Source: Brasilonema sp. UFV-L1 (lineage in GTDB: Bacteria > Cyanobacteriota > Cyanobacteriia > Cyanobacteriales > Nostocaceae). Taken from it: a DNA stretch of 49,540 bases. Position numbers and translations under genes: made by a program. Of the stretch, positions 1-8,147 are shown one piece after another. The notes below the pieces were generated by a model, which did no database searches, had not been told where the DNA came from, and saw nothing but the letters and a program-made list of their open reading frames with translations. The DNA lies in the NCBI RefSeq assembly GCF_012912105.1, contig NZ_QMEA01000042.1, forward strand, positions 1-49,540, in the 5' to 3' direction. How positions within the stretch are numbered: the stretch's first letter is position 1; each line of letters begins with the position of its first letter.

Positions 1-142
1 TCATGGGGCGATTTTTCCGGAGGCACCGCAGTTTTTCTAGGTAAAAGCCCAACCCCTTGCCTATGCTCAGCCTCCAGTCAAGAGTTACTGTGTTGGTGAG
101 TTCTTCTTTAAGATGAATATTAAGTATATCGGAGAAATCTCA

Positions 143-1312
143 ATGGTAAACATCAAAAATAAGCCCGTTAACTATGCATTATTTGAGTATATCGAGCGAT
201 TGGAAGCGGGAGGAGCATTACTTCCTGATACTCCAGAAAATTTGCTAGAAGTTGTCGGCATTCTCAAAAGTTATGGTGTAGTCTTAGATGCCTACTCAAA
301 AAACCTCATTTATGTTGCTGAACATCAATTTTTAGTATTTTTCCAATTTTGGAAATACTTTAATGGAGACTTTTCTTTTAAAAAATTACTACGGCATTGG
401 TGGCATGACAGAATTAATTTTGAGTATGCCGAATATTGTATGAAAGCCATGATCTGGCATGGTGGCGGTGGGTTAGATCAATACTTAGATTCAACAGAAT
501 TTGAAGAGAGAGCACAAGCTGTAATTAAAGCAAAATTTAAAAACAATCCCATCATCTTGGGAGTTAATCAACTATTTCCTGATTTCTTAACAGAACTATT
601 GCGTGTCAGTTCTTACTCCACTGGTTTAGGTCAATTTTGGAGAGTAATGGCTGATATTTTCCTCAGTTTATCAGACCTTTACGATCAAGGTGAAATAAAA
701 TCTATTCCTGATGTTGTAGAACACATCAAAGCAGGTTTGGTAGCAGATGCCAACAAGCCGATTACCTACGCTGTTAAAATTCGGGATAAAGTTTACGACA
801 TTATTCCTAAATCTACTGGTTTGACATTTCTTGCAGATACAGCAATTCCTTATGTAGAAGCAGTTTTCTTCCGGGGAACAGCTTTTCATGGCACAGTTTC
901 ATATAATGCTCAAGCTTATCAAATTCCCCCTGATCAAGCTCGATTTCAATATGGCGCTTTGTATGCCGATCCGTTACCAATTGGCGGTGCAGGCATTCCT
1001 CCTACCTTATTGATGCAGGATATGCGTCATTATCTTCCAGATTATTTGCACGAAGTTTATAAGCGTAGTCGTCGGGGAGAAGATGATTTGCGAGTTCAAA
1101 TTTGTATCAGTTTTCAAAAATCGATGTTTTGTGTGACGACAGCAACGATTTTAGGACTCATGCCTCATCCAGTTGATACTCAAAATCCAGATGAACAAAA
1201 AATGAATCGAGTGTATATGCAAAAGTGGCTTGATAGGTTAAAAACTTCGCGTTTGGAAGAGGTAAACAACGATTCTAGTTTTTGTCCGGTGGCTTTACGT
1301 AAGACGGTTTGA
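143..1312 (+). CDS. CO2 hydration protein (ChpX/ChpY, CupB/CupA family)
   Basis: This is a 389-residue member of the cyanobacterial CO2-hydration family, which docks on specialised NDH-1 complexes at the thylakoid and converts CO2 to bicarbonate for carbon concentration. Family-typical stretches are NKPVNYALFEYIERLEAGG near the N-terminus, HWWHDRINFEYAEYCMKAM around residue 90, GGAGIPPTLLMQDMRHYLP and the Cys-containing CISFQKSMFCVTTA in the C-terminal third. An in-frame ATG lies 30 bases upstream at 113, but the ATG at 143 has GGAG at 131-134 with 8-base spacing and gives the usual N-terminus, so it is preferred. The matching ndhD/ndhF genes would lie left of the window if the usual operon is kept. 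The sequence alone does not separate the low-CO2-inducible form (CupA) from the constitutive form (CupB); the shorter length leans towards the latter. Confidence 0.9.
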   Translation: MVNIKNKPVNYALFEYIERLEAGGALLPDTPENLLEVVGILKSYGVVLDAYSKNLIYVAEHQFLVFFQFWKYFNGDFSFKKLLRHWWHDRINFEYAEYCMKAMIWHGGGGLDQYLDSTEFEERAQAVIKAKFKNNPIILGVNQLFPDFLTELLRVSSYSTGLGQFWRVMADIFLSLSDLYDQGEIKSIPDVVEHIKAGLVADANKPITYAVKIRDKVYDIIPKSTGLTFLADTAIPYVEAVFFRGTAFHGTVSYNAQAYQIPPDQARFQYGALYADPLPIGGAGIPPTLLMQDMRHYLPDYLHEVYKRSRRGEDDLRVQICISFQKSMFCVTTATILGLMPHPVDTQNPDEQKMNRVYMQKWLDRLKTSRLEEVNNDSSFCPVALRKTV

Positions 1313-1530
1313 TAGATTTACAAAAATCTGGTTTATGTCTCTTTGGAACTGCAGATGGGCACAGATGAATGCAGATGGTTTATTTGTGTGCATCTATGTT
1401 TCTCTAAGGGAAAAAGATGTGTATAGTTTTCAAAAGCCACAACTTGAATAAGCTGGTAAACATTTCTTGTAGGATGTGTTAGGCGCAAGCTATAACGCAT
1501 CTTATAATTATTACGAAAGGAACTCATCAG

Positions 1531-1671
1531 ATGAAAATCAGAGGAATTAAACGCGGTCAAAACATCGAACTATTAGAGTCAGTGGACAGTATACCCGATG
1601 GAGCAGAAGTTATAGTTGATTTAGAACCTTCTTCCACTAAATGTGTTGATATTAGTGTAGGCGATCGCTAG
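1531..1671 (+). CDS. small antitoxin-like protein, 46 aa, truncated by a dispersed repeat
   Basis: ATG at 1531 is preceded by AAAGGAA with about 10-base spacing. The product begins MKIRGIKRGQNIELLESVD and continues IPDGAEVIVDLE, the two-strand start typical of small cyanobacterial antitoxin-like proteins (AbrB/DUF104-like), whose members are usually 60-80 residues. The reading frame runs into a palindromic dispersed repeat at 1661; the last codons and the TAG stop at 1669-1671 come from the HIP1-containing repeat sequence (GCGATCGCTAG). It is therefore probably a 3'-truncated relic. No toxin gene follows. The family assignment is by N-terminal resemblance only. Confidence 0.5.
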   Translation: MKIRGIKRGQNIELLESVDSIPDGAEVIVDLEPSSTKCVDISVGDR

Positions 1672-1722
1672 CCCCTTTGGGGGCGCTGCGCAAACGCTGT
1701 TGCGCTTTGCGCAGAACGTTCT
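1661..1722. repeat. dispersed palindromic repeat (GCTAGCCCCTTTGGGGGC type)
   Basis: The core GCTAGCCCC-TTT-GGGGGC forms a short hairpin followed by CTGCGCAAACGCTG. Close copies or variants occur at 16452-16495, 31096-31155, 39586-39680, 43312-43370 and 49193-49258, so this is a dispersed short repeat family of the genome. This copy supplies the stop codon of the small ORF upstream. Confidence 0.75.
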
Positions 1723-1742
1723 CATCAAGAAAAGCTAATTCT

Positions 1743-3254
1743 TTATACTTTCACTACCTTTAACGTTCTTAAACTTGTATCAGCACAACCGCTGATAAAT
1801 CCACCCAACTTCTGAATGTGTTGTAAATACTCTAAAGCAAATTGAGAGATAATTTCTCCAGGCATCAAGATAGGAATTCCTGGTGGATATGGACAAATGA
1901 TTTCAGCACAAATACATCCTGAGGTTTCTTGTAATGGCAAGGTTTCTGTAGGAGCAAAGAAAGCTTCGCGAGGCGAAATCTGTATAGAATTTCCTGTGAT
2001 GCTAAACAAATCGTTTCCTCTCTCCATTAACAAAGAGTAGGCAGGAGAAGGAGTTTTTCGATACTTTTTAGCAAGAATAATAAAAGCTTGCACTAATTGT
2101 TCAATATCTTTTTGGGTGTTACCTAAACTAATAATAAAAGTGAGATGTTGTAGTGATGAAAATTCAGCGGTTACACCTAGCTTATCATTCAGAATTTCCT
2201 CAGCTTCAAAGCCAGTCAAACCCAAATTAGAAACCGTGACAGTTAATCGCGTTTTATCTAAAGCAACGAAGCCAGGTGATGCCCCCTTACCCCCCTCACC
2301 CCCCTTACCAAGGGGGGATGGGGGGATTTCCAAAACCGATAAACCAGGGATTTGACTAATACGGGTTCTCGCTTCTTGGGCTAGTTCCAAAGTGCGAGAC
2401 ATCAATTCTTTACCATAAAGCGCCATCTGCTGACGCGCTGCATCCAACGAAGCTAAAAGTAAATAACTAGGACTAGTCGATTGTACGAGTTGCAAAGCTT
2501 TACTAACACGGTCAATATCTATCCTGTTGCCTTGAACATGTAGCATCGATGCTTGAGTCAATGCGCCTAGGACTTTGTGAATCGATTGTACAGTTAAATC
2601 AGCACCTGCGGCTAAAGCTGAAGTGGGAAGTTGCGGATGAAAGGCGAAGTGTGCGCCGTGTGCTTCGTCCACAATTAAGGGGATATTGTATTGGTGGGTG
2701 AGGGAAGCTATCGCCTCCACATCTCCACACACACCGTAGTATGTCGGGTAAACCATAAATACTGCTTTCGCATCAGGATGCTTTTCCAAAGCAGCTTGTA
2801 CAGCACTAGGAGTGATACTGTGAGCAATATCTAAAACTGGATCATATTCTGGATAAACAAAAATTGGGATAGCGCCAGAAAGAATTAAACCTGCTATGGC
2901 AGAAGAATGAACATTCCGAGGTAAGATAATTTTATCTCCCGTGCCGCAAGTTGCAAGAATTGCCGCTTCAATTCCACAAGTAGAACCATTGACAAGAAAC
3001 CAAGTTTGCGAAGCACCAAAAGCTTGAACTGCGAGTTGCTGCGCTTGCTGAATCACGTCGCTTGGTGCAAAAAGATTGTCTAATTCTGCTAATTCTGGCA
3101 AATCAGCACGGAACACAGCTTTACCAAAAACATCACTTAAGGATTTCGAGATTCCTTGTCCTCGTTTATGTCCTGGGGTGTAAAAAGCAGCGTGAAAACG
3201 TTCTGCACAGGCTTTGAGGGTGTCTAGTAAAGGTGTTTGGTTTTGATTAAACAT
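1743..3254 (-). CDS. Orn/Lys/Arg decarboxylase family PLP enzyme (fold type I)
   Basis: This 503-residue protein belongs to the Orn/Lys/Arg decarboxylase major-domain family, fold-type I PLP enzymes that decarboxylate basic amino acids in polyamine metabolism. FYTPGHKRG (24-32), WFLVNGSTCG (85-94), IVDEAHGAHF (194-203, Asp196 for the PLP ring nitrogen) and SIHKVLGALTQ (224-234, Schiff-base Lys227) are all present. The C-terminal domain, with YPPGIPILMPGE, is also present. Substrate (Arg, Lys or Orn) cannot be read from sequence. It starts 19 bases after the DJ-1/PfpI stop, suggesting co-transcription. Residues 310-324 (IPPSPLGKGGEGGKG) are encoded by a G/C-rich palindromic repeat inserted in frame, so this copy carries an extra loop. 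Confidence 0.88.
   Translation of the reverse strand: MFNQNQTPLLDTLKACAERFHAAFYTPGHKRGQGISKSLSDVFGKAVFRADLPELAELDNLFAPSDVIQQAQQLAVQAFGASQTWFLVNGSTCGIEAAILATCGTGDKIILPRNVHSSAIAGLILSGAIPIFVYPEYDPVLDIAHSITPSAVQAALEKHPDAKAVFMVYPTYYGVCGDVEAIASLTHQYNIPLIVDEAHGAHFAFHPQLPTSALAAGADLTVQSIHKVLGALTQASMLHVQGNRIDIDRVSKALQLVQSTSPSYLLLASLDAARQQMALYGKELMSRTLELAQEARTRISQIPGLSVLEIPPSPLGKGGEGGKGASPGFVALDKTRLTVTVSNLGLTGFEAEEILNDKLGVTAEFSSLQHLTFIISLGNTQKDIEQLVQAFIILAKKYRKTPSPAYSLLMERGNDLFSITGNSIQISPREAFFAPTETLPLQETSGCICAEIICPYPPGIPILMPGEIISQFALEYLQHIQKLGGFISGCADTSLRTLKVVKV
2280..2331. repeat. palindromic C/G-tract repeat inserted in frame in a CDS
   Basis: C-rich sequence with the perfect palindrome CCCCCCTT-ACC-AAGGGGGG at 2299-2317, followed by a further G-run. 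Read on the minus strand it encodes PPSPLGKGGEGGKG, a low-complexity peptide recognisable from a repeat family common in cyanobacterial genomes. It lies between the conserved blocks of the decarboxylase and keeps the frame open. Confidence 0.75.
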
Positions 3255-3273
3255 TTTAGCATTTTTTGTGTCA

Positions 3274-3978
3274 TTATTTTTGATTACTCTCTAACCGAAT
3301 TGCTGCTTGCTGAGACTCTAACAATATTGCTTCAAAAATTTCTACACCAGCACGTTTGACAAGTTTTGTAACTGCGCCTGCTGTTTCAGGAGAACCAGCA
3401 TTAAATGGTGGAGATGGATTATACTCCAAAAACAATTGGATGAATTTTGCTGTCTCTTCACCCCAGAGTTCCGCTGCAACTACAAGTCCAAAGTCAATAC
3501 CTGCAGTAATACCTCCGCCTGTGATGCGGTTTCTATCAACGACAACACGTTCATGACTCACTTCAACTCCCATGCAAGTCAGACAATCCCGAAACATCCA
3601 ATGACACCCTGCTTTATAGCCTTGGAGTAATCCAGCTGCTGCTAGAATCAGCGAACCCGTACAAACTGAGGTGATGTATTGAGCATTTTTTGCCTGTTGT
3701 TTTAAAAATCTCAGCACTTCCAAGTCACGCATCATTGGAACAATTCCCATCCCGCCACCTGGAACACAGATGACATTCAATTGTGGACAATCAGCAAACG
3801 TAGTTGTTGGATGAAGAACCAAACCACTCATATCTTTTACAGGTTCCAAATTTTTCCAAATCAAATGCACGCGGGCAGTAGGTATTGTGGAGAACACTTG
3901 GTAAGGTGCAGTCGCGTCTAATTGGGTAAAGTCTGGGTAGATTAACAAACCGATGTTGTATTCAACTGAGCTGGTCAT
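3274..3978 (-). CDS. DJ-1/PfpI family protein (isonitrile hydratase-like)
   Basis: A 234-residue DJ-1/PfpI superfamily protein of the branch that includes cyclohexyl-isocyanide hydratase and the amidase-like domains of GATase1 AraC regulators. The nucleophile elbow TSVCTGSLIL places the catalytic Cys at 106; PDFTQLDATAPYQVF (15-29) carries the acidic residues near the active site, and the glycine-rich CVPGGGMG precedes the elbow. The reaction is not predictable: hydratase, glyoxalase and chaperone activities all occur in this fold. It sits between an AraC regulator upstream and a PLP decarboxylase 19 bases downstream, all on the minus strand. The start is the ATG at 3976-3978. Confidence 0.82.
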   Translation of the reverse strand: MTSSVEYNIGLLIYPDFTQLDATAPYQVFSTIPTARVHLIWKNLEPVKDMSGLVLHPTTTFADCPQLNVICVPGGGMGIVPMMRDLEVLRFLKQQAKNAQYITSVCTGSLILAAAGLLQGYKAGCHWMFRDCLTCMGVEVSHERVVVDRNRITGGGITAGIDFGLVVAAELWGEETAKFIQLFLEYNPSPPFNAGSPETAGAVTKLVKRAGVEIFEAILLESQQAAIRLESNQK

Positions 3979-4075
3979 AGTTATTTTGTCAAATATTTAT
4001 TTTTACAAGCCTCACTGTAGCAAACGTAAAAGTAACAATCTTGTAAATTCTTGAGATTTTTTCGGTAAATTCTTG

Positions 4076-4966
4076 CTATTGTGAGCGCATAGCTTTTGGA
4101 GTGAGTCCAACCAAACGCTTGAAGTGCTTAGTCAAATGACTTTGGTCTGTAAAGCCGCACTCTAAGGCAACTTCAGCAATGCTGAACTCTTGGTTTTTCA
4201 ACAAAACTTTTGCTCGTTCTATTCGCTGTTGAATCAAATATTTATGAGGAGTCATGCCGACTGATTGTTTAAATAGATGACAAAAATAGTAATGACTAAC
4301 TCCTAAAAGTTCGGCGATATCTGCTAACTTGATATCTTGGTCAAGATGTGCATTGATGTAGTCAATTGCTAGTTGTAACTTGTTCTTGGCAAGACCGTCG
4401 CTGTAAGCTCTGATTACGGGTTTATAGTTAGCATAAGCTTGGAGCAAACGAACTGCTAGCATTGTCGCAGCCGATTCAGCAAACAACCTGCTTGAGGAAT
4501 GTCCAGTTTCAATCTCTGCTTTTAGTGCTTCTGCTGTGTGCAGAATAACGGAGTCAATAATAGAAAATTGTGGGATGAGTTCGATAACATCTCCCTTCAT
4601 TGACTCATAGACTACTTTTTCCAAAAACTTGGGGCAAAGGGTAACTATCAAAAATTCTCCCTCTCTGTCCCAACGTAACCATTGGCTAACGTTAGCAGGG
4701 GTTAATTGAATGATACCATTGTCTACGAGCTGAGTTCTTGATTTCCCATCTTTTCGGACTTCTAATTGAAATTGATTGTAGGCAAGCGCTAGGGCATGAT
4801 GCGTTAAATAGTGTTCAGTAGTAGAATGAGCGGGATGACAATAGTAAAATATATTAATACTTTCCCATCCTGCTTGCTGACTCGATAGAATTGGAGCTTG
4901 AGGCAAAATTTGAAGGGATTCCTCCTGCTTGATTAAATTAACCAGAAGCAGTTCACTATCACTCAT
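4076..4966 (-). CDS. AraC-family transcriptional regulator
   Basis: Cytosolic DNA-binding regulator of about 296 residues. The C-terminal ~100 residues hold the two AraC helix-turn-helix units: LAIDYINAHLDQDIKLADIA with GVSHYYFCHLFKQSVG, then SIAEVALECGFTDQSHLTKH and the closing FKRLVGLTPKAMR. The N-terminal ~180 residues form a variable sensor/cupin-type region of unknown ligand. An upstream in-frame TTG at 4996 exists, but the ATG at 4964-4966 (MSDSELLLVN) is the likelier start; neither has a good ribosome site. It lies 97 bases upstream of the co-directional DJ-1/PfpI gene, which with the decarboxylase is its most likely target. Confidence 0.85.
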   Translation of the reverse strand: MSDSELLLVNLIKQEESLQILPQAPILSSQQAGWESINIFYYCHPAHSTTEHYLTHHALALAYNQFQLEVRKDGKSRTQLVDNGIIQLTPANVSQWLRWDREGEFLIVTLCPKFLEKVVYESMKGDVIELIPQFSIIDSVILHTAEALKAEIETGHSSSRLFAESAATMLAVRLLQAYANYKPVIRAYSDGLAKNKLQLAIDYINAHLDQDIKLADIAELLGVSHYYFCHLFKQSVGMTPHKYLIQQRIERAKVLLKNQEFSIAEVALECGFTDQSHLTKHFKRLVGLTPKAMRSQ

Positions 4967-5094
4967 ACCAAAGCCAGAGTTTCTCACATTTATCAAAAGT
5001 TTTAAAACATTTCGGTTTACTGATATTGGAAGATGTCGCCAGTATCTATTGTCATCTAGGTTGGTAAAGTCGGATGATTTAAGTAGACATTACC

Positions 5095-5316
5095 ATGATT
5101 TATCCCAATCCTGGACCTTTACCAGAACCACAGATTCCGAATCCATTACCAGATCCATTACCAAATCCTGAACCACCATCCCAACCAGGGGTTCCCCAAC
5201 CCATACCAGCACCTGTCCCTGAACCAGTTCCAGCACCAGTTCCTGAACCTGTACCTACTCCCATTCCGCAGCCTGTACCAGCACCTATTCCTCAACCTGT
5301 ACCAGCACCTGTTTGA
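5095..5316 (+). CDS. short proline-rich repeat peptide, 73 aa
   Basis: The reading frame encodes a peptide made almost entirely of PxP units: MIYPNPGPLPEPQIPNPLPD, followed by degenerate PVPEPVPAP / PIPQPVPAP repeats. It has no signal peptide or membrane segment and no clear Shine-Dalgarno sequence, and it ends 62 bases before ychF. Such a composition suggests a polyproline-II extended peptide. The non-random amino-acid repeat and the orderly N-terminus argue for a real gene, but a tandem DNA repeat (roughly 24-bp units) could also give this by chance. Confidence 0.45.
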   Translation: MIYPNPGPLPEPQIPNPLPDPLPNPEPPSQPGVPQPIPAPVPEPVPAPVPEPVPTPIPQPVPAPIPQPVPAPV

Positions 5317-5377
5317 AACTCCTTGCTTGTAGTTTTAAGATAGCGTTTGGTACCAAATCCAGAATTTTAAATCTAAG

Positions 5378-6469
5378 ATGCTACGAGCCGGAATTGTCGG
5401 ACTCCCTAACGTTGGAAAATCGACTTTGTTTAATGCCTTGGTTGCCAATGCTAAGGCAGAAGCAGCCAACTTCCCTTTCTGTACTATAGAACCAAACGTC
5501 GGCGTTGTCTCTGTGCCGGATGAGCGGTTAAATGTTTTATCGAAGATTTCTTCCTCAAAACAGATTGTTCCGGCGCGTGTTGAGTTTGTAGATATCGCCG
5601 GTTTGGTTAAGGGTGCGAGTAAGGGTGAGGGATTGGGTAATCAATTTCTATCCCACATCCGGGAAGTTGATGCAATTGTTCATGTTGTACGTTGTTTTGA
5701 AAATGACGACATTATCCACGTTGCTGGTTCAGTTGATCCAGCGCGAGATATTGAAATCATCAATTTGGAACTCGGTTTAGCCGATTTAGCACAAATTGAA
5801 CGGCGGATAGAACGCACCCGCAAACAAGCTCGTACTAGCAAAGAAGGACAAATTGAATTAGCTTTGCTGGAGAAATTAGCTGCTGCATTAAATGAAGGTA
5901 AATCAGTACGACAAGTTAGTTTGACTGAAGAAGAAGCCGAGATTATTAAACCACTAGAACTGCTCACAAATAAACCGATTATTTATGCTGCCAATGTGTC
6001 TGAAGATGAATTAGCAACAGGTAATGAATACGTGGAAAAAGTGCGAAAAATTGCATGTGCTGAAAATGCACAAGTCGTCGTCGTTTCTGCACAGGTTGAA
6101 TCGGAACTCATTGAACTTCCAGAAGAAGAACGCTCTGAATTCTTGGCATCTTTAGGTGTAGAAGAAGGTGGTTTAAAATCTCTGATTCGCGCTACATATA
6201 CTCTGTTAGGTTTGCGCACTTACTTCACCACAGGAGAAAAGGAAACCCGTGCTTGGACTATCACTGCAGGAATGTCAGCACCACAAGCAGCCGGTGTCAT
6301 TCACAGCGACTTTGAACGAGGATTTATTCGAGCAGAGACTGTTGCTTATAATGATTTAGCCACAACTGGTTCAATGAATGCTGCGAAGGAGAAAGGCTTA
6401 GTTCGCAGTGAAGGAAAAGATTACATCGTGCAAGAAGGCGATGTAATGTTGTTCCGCTTTAATGTGTGA
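5378..6469 (+). CDS. ychF: redox-regulated ATPase YchF (Obg-related P-loop protein)
   Basis: The 363-residue protein matches the full length of YchF/EngD, a cytosolic ribosome-associated P-loop NTPase of the Obg family that prefers ATP. The P-loop GLPNVGKST is at residues 8-16, the G3-type DIAGLVKGASKGEGLGNQFL near 70, and the base-recognition motif is the YchF variant YAANVSEDE in place of NKxD. A coiled-coil helical domain follows, and the C-terminal TGS domain ends VQEGDVMLFRFNV. The ATG start gives MLRAGIVGLPNVGK, the normal N-terminus. A perfect inverted repeat 22 bases after the stop can terminate it. Confidence 0.95.
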   Translation: MLRAGIVGLPNVGKSTLFNALVANAKAEAANFPFCTIEPNVGVVSVPDERLNVLSKISSSKQIVPARVEFVDIAGLVKGASKGEGLGNQFLSHIREVDAIVHVVRCFENDDIIHVAGSVDPARDIEIINLELGLADLAQIERRIERTRKQARTSKEGQIELALLEKLAAALNEGKSVRQVSLTEEEAEIIKPLELLTNKPIIYAANVSEDELATGNEYVEKVRKIACAENAQVVVVSAQVESELIELPEEERSEFLASLGVEEGGLKSLIRATYTLLGLRTYFTTGEKETRAWTITAGMSAPQAAGVIHSDFERGFIRAETVAYNDLATTGSMNAAKEKGLVRSEGKDYIVQEGDVMLFRFNV

Positions 6470-6491
6470 TTTTGTTGAAATTTCAATCATT

Positions 6492-6524
6492 AGAAACCCA
6501 GTTTTTTTAAGAAACTGGGTTTCT
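6492..6524. terminator. hairpin between convergent genes
   Basis: AGAAACCCAGTTT (6492-6504) pairs perfectly with AAACTGGGTTTCT (6512-6524) around a T-rich loop. It lies between the convergent ychF and GNAT stop codons and can act as a terminator in both directions. Related AAACCGGGTTT hairpins recur at 40702-40773 and 43636-43703, so it may also be a dispersed repeat. Confidence 0.65.
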
Positions 6525-7036
6525 TAATTCGGCTTGAAAAATAACTCCATAAATATCCAAGACGAACGATATTTTTCAGGAATTTCACTTTCAGCATATG
6601 GCGAAATCTCCTGAAATCCAAGACTACGATAAAGCGCCTGTGCTTCCTTAGCAAAAGGAGCAGTATCCAAACGAATTATTGCATAGCCTATCTGGTGATC
6701 TTCATAGATAATCGCTTGTAATAAAGACTTACCTATTCCTTTTCTGCGAAACTCTGGTTTCACATACATCCTTTTAACCTCCCCGACATCTTCACCAATT
6801 TTTCGCAAGCAACCACAACCTGCTATCTTGGTTTCATATTCTCCCAGTAACACTCTTCCTTCTGGCGGTGCAAATTGTTGGAGTTTTGCCATATCTTGCT
6901 CTAAAAATGCATTAACATCAAAACTGATGTTGAATTGACGTTGAAACATCAAGTTAGCCCAGTTTAAGTATTCACAAAACAATTCTTGGACATATGTCTT
7001 ATGTTCGTCTGTCTCTACTTGTATAATCTTGAGCAA
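6524..7036 (-). CDS. GNAT-family N-acetyltransferase
   Basis: About 170 residues of the GCN5-related acyl-CoA N-acyltransferase fold. Motif A is VKRMYVKPEFRRKGIGKSLL, with the RRKGIG pyrophosphate-binding turn, and motif B is in YRSLGFQEISPY. The substrate is unknown. The start is decided by the ribosome site: on the minus strand GGAGGAG (7049-7043) lies 6 bases before a TTG at 7036-7034, giving LKIIQVETDEHKTYVQEL. An ATG at 7051 overlaps that Shine-Dalgarno, and a GTG at 7102 would overlap the divergent oxygenase gene, so both are less likely. It is divergent from the oxygenase at 7065, with only 28 bases between starts. Confidence 0.8.
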   Translation of the reverse strand: MLKIIQVETDEHKTYVQELFCEYLNWANLMFQRQFNISFDVNAFLEQDMAKLQQFAPPEGRVLLGEYETKIAGCGCLRKIGEDVGEVKRMYVKPEFRRKGIGKSLLQAIIYEDHQIGYAIIRLDTAPFAKEAQALYRSLGFQEISPYAESEIPEKYRSSWIFMELFFKPN

Positions 7037-7064
7037 GTTTGACTCCTCCATCAACTCATTCAAT

Positions 7065-8015
7065 ATGCTTGTAATTCCAGTTATTGATTTTTCTCGCTTC
7101 ACTAAGGGTAATGTAACAGACAGGCAAACTGTAGTTAAACAAATTTATCAAGCTTGCCATGAAATCGGATTCATGTACTTAAAAAATACAAATATATCAA
7201 ATGACTTAATTCACCAAGTTTTTAAAAAGAGCAAAAACTTCTTTAATTTACCTCTAACACAAAAGCAGCAGTTAGCTTGGAGTGATGAATTTAGTAATCA
7301 AGGTTATGTTGGTCTTGAAAGGGAACGTCTTAACCCCAATCACCCAGGAGACTTGAAAGAGGCGTTTAATATTAGTAAACAAAAGGTAACAGATATAAAT
7401 GTCACAGATAAATTATCTTCTCCTGCAGAAAACCCTCACATTCTCACCTTCTACGAAGCTTGTACAGAACTTGCTAATAACGTTTTGCAGGCGATCGCCC
7501 TATCTCTAGAATTACCACAAGATTTTTTTACGACAAACCATAATCAGCAAAACCATACTTTACGACTACTGCACTATCCATCTTTGTCGCAGCTACCCAA
7601 ACTCGGACAAGTTCGTGCGGGTGAACATTCTGACTATGGCAGCATCACCTTGTTGTTTCAAGATGAAGTTGGAGGATTAGAAGTACGAACAGCATCAGGA
7701 GAGTGGATTGCAGCTTCACCAATTCCTGATACTGTTATTGTTAACACTGGCGATTTAATGGAACGTTGGACAAATCACGTGTTTTGCTCAACAAAGCATC
7801 GGGTCATGATTCCAAACGATGAGAGGGTAAAGCAGTCGAGATATTCTGTGGCGTTTTTCTGTCATCCCAATGACGATACAGAAATTGTTTGTCTGAAAAG
7901 CTGTCAGAGGAATAAATCACCAATTTATCCTCCTATTCTTGCAGGAGAGTATCTTTTAAGCCGTTTACAAGCAACTTATACCAGTTTGAAAAAAGAATGC
8001 GACACATGGAGTTGA
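7065..8015 (+). CDS. 2-oxoglutarate/Fe(II) oxygenase, isopenicillin-N-synthase-like family
   Basis: A 316-residue soluble non-haem iron dioxygenase. The N-terminal DIOX_N region starts MLVIPVIDFSRF and carries ACHEIGFMYLKN. The iron-binding facial triad is HSD in GEHSDYGSITLLF and the His of STKHRVMIP, with the 2-oxoglutarate-binding RYS in QSRYSVAFF. The ATG at 7065 gives the family N-terminus; a TTG at 7029 would overlap the divergent GNAT gene. The substrate is unknown; relatives act on small metabolites and hormones. The last ~10 codons (after LQATYT) lie inside the left end of a MITE-like repeat (7979-8126), so the original C-terminus has probably been replaced. Confidence 0.85.
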   Translation: MLVIPVIDFSRFTKGNVTDRQTVVKQIYQACHEIGFMYLKNTNISNDLIHQVFKKSKNFFNLPLTQKQQLAWSDEFSNQGYVGLERERLNPNHPGDLKEAFNISKQKVTDINVTDKLSSPAENPHILTFYEACTELANNVLQAIALSLELPQDFFTTNHNQQNHTLRLLHYPSLSQLPKLGQVRAGEHSDYGSITLLFQDEVGGLEVRTASGEWIAASPIPDTVIVNTGDLMERWTNHVFCSTKHRVMIPNDERVKQSRYSVAFFCHPNDDTEIVCLKSCQRNKSPIYPPILAGEYLLSRLQATYTSLKKECDTWS

Positions 8016-8126
8016 AAACTTTTAAACCCCTCCCTAACCCTCCCCGCGAATTCGGGGAGGGAAAGATTTTAGCGCAGCTAAAAGCGAGGGTGGGGTCATC
8101 TGTCGCAAACATTTTTTAAATCGGTA
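7979..8126. mobile_element. MITE-like element with imperfect terminal inverted repeats
   Basis: The left end TACCAGTTTGAAAAAAGAAT (7979-7998, extending through GCGACACA) is matched on the other strand by the right end at 8099-8126 (21 of 28 positions identical). Inside is the strong hairpin CCCTCCCCG / CGGGGAGGG (8038-8061). No coding capacity. The left end overlaps the 3' end of the oxygenase gene. A related left end recurs at 16361. Confidence 0.6.
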
Positions 8127-8147
8127 TTATTAAGCAATACAGTCTAA

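Noticed and set aside
1-112. Possible end of an upstream ndhD-type gene
   Set aside because: The open frame to the TGA at 97-99 shows no NdhD-like residues, so the expected operon partner cannot be claimed from this window.
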